Below the pieces are notes generated by a model. It saw only the letters and a program-made list of their open reading frames with translations, did no database searches and was not told where the DNA came from. Positions 12,329-17,244 of a DNA stretch of 17,244 nt are shown one piece after another (position 1 is the first letter of the stretch; each line of letters starts with the position of its first letter). Position numbers and translations under genes: made by a program. Source of the DNA: Candidatus Daviesbacteria bacterium RIFCSPLOWO2_02_FULL_41_8 (GTDB lineage Bacteria > Patescibacteriota > Microgenomatia > Daviesbacterales > UBA10151); NCBI GenBank assembly GCA_001777455.1, contig MFDZ01000015.1, forward strand, positions 433-17,676, in the 5' to 3' direction.

Positions 12329-12872
12329 ACAAAAATATATGGAAGAGGTAGCGCCTAAGCTACAGGAGGAGCTGGGTTTAAAAAATAAACTGGCAGTTCC
12401 CTGTGTAGAGAAAATCGTGTTAAGCATCGGACTGGGTGAAGCGAAAGATAACGCCGGTATTTTAGACAAAGTAAAAGTGTACTTTACGCAACTTGGAGGA
12501 CAAAGCCCGGTTGTTACTAAAGCTAAAAAGTCCATAGCGGCTTTTAAGGTTAGCGCAGGTCAACCCATCGGGATGATGATGACACTAAGGGGGACAAAAA
12601 TGTATGCTTTCCTGGATAAGCTGGTCAGCATTGCCTTGCCGAAGGTTAGGGATTTCAGGGGAATATCCGATGCATCTTTTGACGGTCATGGAAATTTAAA
12701 TATCGGCTTAAAGGAACAAACGATTTTCCCGGAAGTGGATTACAAAAGTGTGGACAAAACAAGAGGTTTAGCAGTAACCATTACGACCAGCGCAAAAAAT
12801 AGGGGTGGTCATACCGCCAAAGAAGAAGGTAAACTATTATTGAAATATTTAGGAATGCCTTTTAAAAAATAA
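12315..12872 (+). CDS. rplE: 50S ribosomal protein L5 (uL5)
   Basis: Central-protuberance protein that binds 5S rRNA and contacts P-site tRNA. It has 185 residues, as expected (about 180). Motifs are [14 protein letters not shown] (residues 34-47), [53 protein letters not shown] and [18 protein letters not shown] Shine-Dalgarno (AAGGAG) lies within the end of rplX. The stop is two bases from the rpsN start. Confidence 0.98.
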   Translation: MQRLKQKYMEEVAPKLQEELGLKNKLAVPCVEKIVLSIGLGEAKDNAGILDKVKVYFTQLGGQSPVVTKAKKSIAAFKVSAGQPIGMMMTLRGTKMYAFLDKLVSIALPKVRDFRGISDASFDGHGNLNIGLKEQTIFPEVDYKSVDKTRGLAVTITTSAKNRGGHTAKEEGKLLLKYLGMPFKK

Positions 12873-12874
12873 CT

Positions 12875-13054
12875 ATGGCCAAAGTAAGCAATATTGTTAA
12901 GAAAAAATTTAAATTTGAAGTTCAAAGAAAAAACCGCTGTATGCGGTGCGGCAGGACACGGGCTTATCTTAGTAAATTCGGACTGTGCAGACTTTGTTTC
13001 AGAGAATTAGCACATCTGGGATTACTTCCCGGAGTGAAGAAAGCGAGCTGGTAA
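12875..13054 (+). CDS. rpsN: 30S ribosomal protein S14 type Z (uS14, zinc-binding)
   Basis: A short gene of 59 codons plus stop. The product has the four zinc-binding cysteines of the short S14 type: CMRC (residues 22-25) and CRLC (38-41), with [12 protein letters not shown] between. It continues with [18 protein letters not shown], the standard ending. This zinc-dependent form, as opposed to the 100-residue cysteine-free form, fits the position between rplE and rpsH in the spc operon. It lies 2 bp after rplE and 3 bp before rpsH. Confidence 0.97.
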   Translation: MAKVSNIVKKKFKFEVQRKNRCMRCGRTRAYLSKFGLCRLCFRELAHLGLLPGVKKASW

Positions 13055-13057
13055 AAA

Positions 13058-13432
13058 ATGGACACAGTAGGTGATGCATTAATTAGAATAAAAAATGGTT
13101 ATTCAGTTGGTAAAGTTTCAGTGGTTTTGAAATTTTCTAAACTTGTTTTAAACCTGGTTAAACTTCTTCAAAAAGAGGGCTATCTGGCTGAGGTTAAACA
13201 GGATAAGCGGGAAATAATTGTGACACTTAAATATAATTCCCGGATTCCTTCCGTAACGGATGTGAAAAGGGTTTCAAGGCCGTCGCTTCGGGTTTATAAA
13301 GGGGTTAAGGAATTGCCGAGAGTGCTAAACGGGCTGGGTATAGCTGTGATTTCAACTCCGAAAGGTTTAATGACAGACAAAGAGGCCCGGAAACTTAAAG
13401 CGGGAGGGGAGGTTCTGGCGCTAGTTTGGTAA
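13058..13432 (+). CDS. rpsH: 30S ribosomal protein S8 (uS8)
   Basis: Primary 16S rRNA-binding protein and, in enteric bacteria, the repressor of the spc operon. It has 124 residues, slightly short of the usual 130. The family pattern is visible: DTVGDALIRIKNGY (residues 2-15), FSKLVLNLVKLLQKEGYL, IPSVTDVKRVSRPSLRVY and GLGIAVISTPKGLMTDKEARK, ending GGEVLALVW. There is no strong Shine-Dalgarno; the start follows rpsN by 3 bp. Confidence 0.97.
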   Translation: MDTVGDALIRIKNGYSVGKVSVVLKFSKLVLNLVKLLQKEGYLAEVKQDKREIIVTLKYNSRIPSVTDVKRVSRPSLRVYKGVKELPRVLNGLGIAVISTPKGLMTDKEARKLKAGGEVLALVW

Positions 13433-13438
13433 AAATAT

Positions 13439-14005
13439 ATGAGCAGAATCGGAAATGCAGTCATCTTAATACCGGTCGGAACAGAGGTTTCAAAAACCGG
13501 ACAACAGATCAGTGTTACAGGACCAAAAGGAACCCTGGAAATTGATGTTGATCCGGCGGTCTCGGTTGAGATCGAAGGCGGTCAGGTAACAGTTAAACGG
13601 AAAAATGATCAGAAAAAAGTCAGGGCGTTGCACGGTTTAACAAGAAGCCTGATTGCCAATATGATAATGGGAGTAAATACTCTTTGGATAAAAGATTTGG
13701 AGTTGGTTGGTGTAGGGTTCCGGGCGCAGGTTACCGGTGATAAACTAATTTTAAACGTCGGTTATTCGCATCAAGTGGAAATAGTTGCTCCGGCAGGAGT
13801 GGTGTTTGAGGTAGTTGATAATACCAAGATTAAAGTCTCCGGTATTGATAAACAATTGGTCGGACAGGTGGCAGCTAACTTAAGGAAAGTAAGAGAGCCG
13901 GATGTGTACAAGGGTAAAGGTATAAGATATGCCGGTGAGTATATCAGAAAGAAAGTCGGTAAAAGCGCCAAGGTAGGAGTGGCTGCAGGAGCCGGAAGTA
14001 AATAA
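13439..14005 (+). CDS. rplF: 50S ribosomal protein L6 (uL6)
   Basis: Large-subunit protein near the factor-binding stalk base. It has 188 residues against a usual 175-185. Both L6 domains are present: the first with SRIGNAVILIPVGTEV and ISVTGPKGTLEI, the second with LVGVGFRAQVTGDKLILNVGYSH and then VAANLRKVREPDVYKGKGIRY, the conserved C-terminal motif. A short GVAAGAGSK tail closes it. Spacing is 6 bp from rpsH and 4 bp to rplR. Confidence 0.97.
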   Translation: MSRIGNAVILIPVGTEVSKTGQQISVTGPKGTLEIDVDPAVSVEIEGGQVTVKRKNDQKKVRALHGLTRSLIANMIMGVNTLWIKDLELVGVGFRAQVTGDKLILNVGYSHQVEIVAPAGVVFEVVDNTKIKVSGIDKQLVGQVAANLRKVREPDVYKGKGIRYAGEYIRKKVGKSAKVGVAAGAGSK

Positions 14006-14009
14006 ATTT

Positions 14010-14342
14010 ATGAAAAAAAACTTAAGGATAAGAAAACATCAAAAAGTTAGGAGAAAAATAATAGGAACAAAAGATAGGCCAAGACTGGCTGTGTTTAGGT
14101 CTTCTCAACATATCTACGCCCAGATCATTGATGACAGCAGTGGTAAAACTCTGGCGTCTGTTTCTGATATGAAAGCCTCCGGCACGAAACAGGAAAAAGC
14201 TTTTAAGGCGGGTAAAAGCTTGGCAGAAAAGACGCTAAAGCTTAAGATTAAAAAGATAGTATTTGACAGGGGAGGATTTTTATATACCGGCCGGATAGCG
14301 GAATTTGGCAAAGGTGCCAGAGAAGGAGGGTTAGAATTTTAA
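14010..14342 (+). CDS. rplR: 50S ribosomal protein L18 (uL18)
   Basis: 5S rRNA-binding protein of the central protuberance. It has 110 residues, slightly shorter than the usual 117. Segments are IRKHQKVRRKIIGTKDRPRL (residues 7-26), VFRSSQHIYAQIIDD, GKSLAEKTLKLKIKKIVFDRG and YTGRIAEFGKGAREGGLEF, the standard ending. It is followed by the longest heptamer array of the window. Confidence 0.97.
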   Translation: MKKNLRIRKHQKVRRKIIGTKDRPRLAVFRSSQHIYAQIIDDSSGKTLASVSDMKASGTKQEKAFKAGKSLAEKTLKLKIKKIVFDRGGFLYTGRIAEFGKGAREGGLEF

Positions 14343-14343
14343 A

Positions 14344-14406
14344 TTTCTAATTTCTAATTTCTAATTTCTAATTTCTAATTTCTAATTTCTAATTTCTAAT
14401 TTCTAA
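14344..14406 (+). repeat. Nine perfect TTTCTAA heptamers between rplR and rpsE
   Basis: Nine exact, uninterrupted copies of TTTCTAA (63 bp) fill the junction, starting one base after the rplR stop and ending 5 bases before the rpsE ATG. Each unit has TAA, so stops occur in all three + frames. No Shine-Dalgarno precedes rpsE. The lack of any mismatch suggests recent copy-number change. Confidence 0.95.
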
Positions 14407-14411
14407 TAAAT

Positions 14412-14879
14412 ATGATAAGAGATAATCAAACAGTAAATAATCCGGAGATACAAGAATTTTTTGAACGGGTGGTTCAGGTGAATAGGGTATCAAAGAAAAC
14501 CAAAGGCGGAGATAAAAGATCCTTGTCCGTTTTAGTGGTGGTGGGAGATAAAAAGGGTAGAGTGGGGGTAGGTTTGGGCAAAGCGGCCGAAGTGCAGTCT
14601 GCGGTCAGAAAAGCCACAGCCTATGCAAAAAAACACATGATAGAAGTTGCCTTAAAGGGCAGAACCATACCGCACCAGATTTTAGTAAAGAACGGAGCGG
14701 CCAGAGTACTTTTAAAGCCTGCGCCGGTCGGGACGGGAGTGATTGCCGGAGGGGCGGTCCGGGTGGTGGTGGAGGCGGCAGGCATTCACGATATTGTTTC
14801 CAAGATTCTGGGAACCAAAAACCAAGCCTCGAACGTTTATGCTACGCTGGAGGCGTTGGGGAAACTTAAGAAGGTATGA
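14412..14879 (+). CDS. rpsE: 30S ribosomal protein S5 (uS5)
   Basis: Small-subunit protein involved in decoding accuracy and mRNA unwinding. It has 155 residues, within range (about 155-165). The N-terminal dsRBD-like part shows FFERVVQVNRVSKKTKGG (residues 16-33) and VLVVVGDKKGRVGVGLGKAAEV. The C-terminal part shows GTGVIAGGAVRVVVEAAGI, ILGTKNQASNVYATLEAL. The initiation region lacks a Shine-Dalgarno and consists of the heptamer array. Its stop overlaps the rplO ATG (ATGA), leaving no room for rpmD. Confidence 0.98.
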   Translation: MIRDNQTVNNPEIQEFFERVVQVNRVSKKTKGGDKRSLSVLVVVGDKKGRVGVGLGKAAEVQSAVRKATAYAKKHMIEVALKGRTIPHQILVKNGAARVLLKPAPVGTGVIAGGAVRVVVEAAGIHDIVSKILGTKNQASNVYATLEALGKLKKV

Positions 14880-15310
14880 AACTACATGAATTGTTAAAAA
14901 CTAAAATAAGATCTAAAAAACGACTTGGGCGTGGTTTGGGCTCAGGAAAGGGCAAGACCGGGGGCAGGGGAACCAAAGGGCAAAAGGCCAGAGGTAAAAT
15001 TCCGGCTACTTTTATCGGCGGCCTTCCGCTCTATAAAAAATTACCTCTTAAAAGAGGTAAAGGTAATCAAAATTCTGCCCTGGCGCATAAAATTATTAAT
15101 CTCTCTCAGCTGAATATTTTTAAAGCCAAAACAGAAGTGGATACGGCTAAACTGCTGGAGGCAAAAATTATTACGGAAAAGGAAGCAAAAAACGGAGTAA
15201 AAGTTTTAAATAACGGTGAATTAGATATTATTTTATCAGTAAAACTTGCTGTTTCAGCGGCTGCCCGGAAAAAAATAGAAGATGCGGGCGGGAAAGTAAT
15301 TGATGTCTAA
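14876..15310 (+). CDS. rplO: 50S ribosomal protein L15 (uL15)
   Basis: Late-assembly large-subunit protein. The 144 residues match the family. The glycine- and basic-rich N-terminus is typical: [20 protein letters not shown] with GQKARGK (residues 15 to about 41). The globular part follows, with [16 protein letters not shown] and a C-terminal [20 protein letters not shown]. It overlaps rpsE by 4 bp. In most bacteria rpmD lies between these two genes; here it is missing. It overlaps secY by 8 bp. Confidence 0.97.
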   Translation: MKLHELLKTKIRSKKRLGRGLGSGKGKTGGRGTKGQKARGKIPATFIGGLPLYKKLPLKRGKGNQNSALAHKIINLSQLNIFKAKTEVDTAKLLEAKIITEKEAKNGVKVLNNGELDIILSVKLAVSAAARKKIEDAGGKVIDV

Positions 15311-16595
15311 TATATTAGCACCGATCATTAATGCTTTTAAAATTGCAGACCTCCGGCGGAAAATCATCATTACCGTAGTTTTAGTAATCATTTTTAGAAT
15401 TGCGGCCCATATTCCGGTTTCCGGGGTAGATTTGGCCGGGCTCAAATTACTGTTTGAATCCAATCAATTTTTAGGACTGTTGGATATCTTCTCCGGCGGG
15501 ACGCTGGCCAATTTTTCCGTTATTTCTTTGGGGCTTAACCCTTACATTAATGCTTCAATAATATTTCAACTGCTTACCATGATCAGTCCGAAACTGGAAG
15601 CTTTATCCAAGGAAGGCGAGACCGGTAGGCAGATAATCAATCAATATACCAGGTATCTAACCGTACCCCTGGCTATTTTACAGTCAATTGGCATGTTTGT
15701 ACTTTTAAAAAACCAGGGAATAATCACCCAAGTTAATCCCCTGCAGATTACCGCTATTGTTGTGGGACTGACTGCCGGAACAATTTTCTTAATGTGGATC
15801 GGGGAATTAATTACCGAATACGGTATTGGCAACGGTATCTCGCTGTTGATTTTTGCCGGGATTGTTTCCCGGGTGCCGGTGGTATTAACCCAGACAGCTT
15901 CTGTGGTAGATCAAACACAGATAATTAATATTCTGATCTTCGCAGTTTTGTCGATTTTGGTAATAGCTGGTGTAGTTTTTATTAATGAAGGCAGAAGGCA
16001 AATTGCTGTTCAATACGCCAGAAGATTTGTGGGCGGAAGAGAGGGAAAAACAGGCGCAGAAACTTATTTGCCCCTGCGGGTTAATCAGGCCGGAGTGATC
16101 CCCATTATTTTCGCAGTATCGTTGGTTTTAGTCCCTTCTTTTGCCGGCAGTTACCTGGCGGGGCTTCCTAATCCGGGCTTATCTTCTATCGGAAGATTTC
16201 TGGCTGCAAATTTTGACCCCAGTAGTCTGATTTATAATTTGGTTTATTTTCTATTGGTAGTTGGTTTTACTTTTTTCTATACCGCTATAATTTTCAATCC
16301 CAAAAAAGTCGCCGATGAAATCAAAAAATACGGCGGGTTTATCCCCGGAATCAGGCCCGGTACCCAAACTGCGGCTTTTTTAAGTTTCATTATGGTTAGG
16401 ATTACCTTGGCAGGGGCCATCTTTTTAGGGTTAATTGCGGTACTACCCTCAATTGCATCTTCCCTGACTGGAATACAAACTTTGGTTGTGGGAGGAACCG
16501 GGCTTTTAATCGTGGTGTCGGTTATTTTAGATACCGCCAAGCAATTTGAAAGTAAATTAATTGAAAGAAGTTACGAAGTATTCGCCAGAAGATAA
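15303..16595 (+). CDS. secY: Protein translocase subunit SecY
   Basis: Membrane channel of the Sec translocon. The 430 residues agree with the family, and about ten hydrophobic segments can be seen. Recognisable parts are [25 protein letters not shown] (segment 1), [40 protein letters not shown], and [13 protein letters not shown] before [11 protein letters not shown]. The C-terminal side shows [13 protein letters not shown] and the last segment [14 protein letters not shown] chose ATG 15303; a TTG at 15300 would add one residue. It overlaps rplO by 8 bp and is followed by adk after 9 bp. Confidence 0.98.
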   Translation: MSNILAPIINAFKIADLRRKIIITVVLVIIFRIAAHIPVSGVDLAGLKLLFESNQFLGLLDIFSGGTLANFSVISLGLNPYINASIIFQLLTMISPKLEALSKEGETGRQIINQYTRYLTVPLAILQSIGMFVLLKNQGIITQVNPLQITAIVVGLTAGTIFLMWIGELITEYGIGNGISLLIFAGIVSRVPVVLTQTASVVDQTQIINILIFAVLSILVIAGVVFINEGRRQIAVQYARRFVGGREGKTGAETYLPLRVNQAGVIPIIFAVSLVLVPSFAGSYLAGLPNPGLSSIGRFLAANFDPSSLIYNLVYFLLVVGFTFFYTAIIFNPKKVADEIKKYGGFIPGIRPGTQTAAFLSFIMVRITLAGAIFLGLIAVLPSIASSLTGIQTLVVGGTGLLIVVSVILDTAKQFESKLIERSYEVFARR

Positions 16596-16604
16596 AGACA
16601 GAAT

Positions 16605-17135
16605 ATGAAAATTTTACTTATTGGGCCGCAGGGATCAGGGAAATCTACCCAAGCCGAGTTGCTGGCGCAGTTTTTAGGTTTACCGAAAATCTCCACCGGG
16701 GATATTTTCCGGGAAATAGCGGAGGAAAACTCGGCAGATGGCCAACGAATCCGGGAAACAATGAACCAAGGGAAATTAATTGATGATAGCGAAACGGCTA
16801 AAATGGTGGAAGGAAGGTTGCAGAAAGACGACGTTGTGGATGGTTTTATCTTGGACGGTTATCCCAGGAATCTAGCTCAGAAAGAGCTTTTTGATCCGGG
16901 TTTTGACCAGGCGATTTATTTAAAAGTTCCCGACGGCGAAGTAACTAAAAGAATGATGGCACGGGGCAGGGCGGATGACAGTCCGGAGGCTATAAAAAAG
17001 CGTCTTGATTTATACAACGAACAAACTGAGCCACTGTTGAATGATTATAGAAATCAGGGGATTTTAATTGAGATTGACGGAATGGGAAGTATTGAGGAAA
17101 TTCAGCAAAGGGTAAGGTCAGCTTTACAGAAATGA
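16605..17135 (+). CDS. adk: Adenylate kinase, short-LID form
   Basis: Catalyses ATP + AMP to two ADP in the cytosol. The P-loop GPQGSGKST is at residues 7-15, the NMP-binding start STGDIFREI at 30-38, and LDGYPRN around 84-90. After RMMARGR the sequence passes directly to DDSPEAIKKRLDLY, so the large LID insert, with or without zinc, is absent. This explains the 176 residues compared with about 214 in long forms. Its place between secY and map is typical. Its stop overlaps the next start (ATGA). A related nucleoside monophosphate kinase is possible, but synteny favours Adk. Confidence 0.94.
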   Translation: MKILLIGPQGSGKSTQAELLAQFLGLPKISTGDIFREIAEENSADGQRIRETMNQGKLIDDSETAKMVEGRLQKDDVVDGFILDGYPRNLAQKELFDPGFDQAIYLKVPDGEVTKRMMARGRADDSPEAIKKRLDLYNEQTEPLLNDYRNQGILIEIDGMGSIEEIQQRVRSALQK

Positions 17136-17244
17136 GCAGGCTAAGGAATTCTTACGAGCTCAAGTTGATACGAGAAAGCGGCAGGATTGCTTCATGTGCC
17201 TTAAGGCGGGCTATGGGGGAGATAAGGGTTGGTGTTAGCGGGCT
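17132..17244 (+). CDS. map: Methionine aminopeptidase type I, partial (5' end only)
   Basis: The frame opens at the ATG overlapping the adk stop and runs off the window after 37 codons. The peptide contains YELKLIRESGRIAS (residues 8-21), matching the N-terminal helix of type I methionine aminopeptidases, followed by a segment leading to VGVSG, where the family has PGVST. The metal-binding residues lie beyond the window. The secY-adk-map order supports the call. Confidence 0.85.
   Translation, partial: MSRLRNSYELKLIRESGRIASCALRRAMGEIRVGVSG

Noticed and set aside
14344..14406. CRISPR-like array
   Set aside because: The 7-bp units are contiguous without spacers; it is a simple tandem repeat, and no cas gene is present.

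Overview
The window is a translation-gene cluster: the end of a str-type block followed by an S10–spc superoperon, all on the + strand. The order is fusA, an accessory island, a small unknown gene, tuf, rpsJ, a broken small ORF, then rplC-rplD-rplW-rplB-rpsS-rplV-rpsC-rplP-rpmC-rpsQ-rplN-rplX-rplE-rpsN-rpsH-rplF-rplR-rpsE-rplO-secY-adk-map (map cut by the window edge). The organism is bacterial and uses the standard code, because TGA terminates rplW, rpsC, rpmC, rpsE and adk. There is no rpmD (L30) between rpsE and rplO, which overlap directly. With short overlapping genes, a type-Z S14 and many tailed ribosomal proteins, this points to a Candidate Phyla Radiation (Patescibacteria) genome. A Microgenomates-like member is my guess, not something I can prove from this window.

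Region 1 (1-3510): fusA is followed by a 1.3-kb accessory island, entirely on the - strand. The island holds a GIY-YIG nuclease gene framed by inverted copies of a palindromic repeat, and a DUF433/DUF5615 toxin-antitoxin pair with a third, zinc-ribbon gene. It ends in a second, diverged copy of the last 19 codons of fusA, so the island is bracketed by direct repeats of the fusA 3' end.

Region 2 (3511-6204): three units, each with its own signals. They are an unknown gene on a consensus leaderless promoter, ending in a terminator; tuf, flanked by heptamer arrays and ending in a terminator; and rpsJ, with a two-hairpin leader and a terminator over its stop codon. After these comes a TGA-interrupted small ORF on another leaderless-type promoter, and then a promoter and a terminator-like hairpin in the long leader of rplC.

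Region 3 (6205-17244): the tightly packed S10-spc operon ending in secY-adk-map. The genes overlap or nearly touch, which implies co-transcription and translational coupling. Only a few junctions are opened, and those hold tandem 7-bp repeats.

The main unexpected theme is dispersed repeats invading essential ribosomal genes. A palindromic element pair forms the C-terminal tail of L29. A near-identical 30-bp G-rich repeat is in frame twice in L3 and once in S17. A palindrome-rich segment lies in the N-terminus of L4, and heptamers make up the N-termini of L4 and L2. The GIY-YIG gene framed by the same palindromic repeat that sits in rpmC is the best candidate for an undescribed mobile system.
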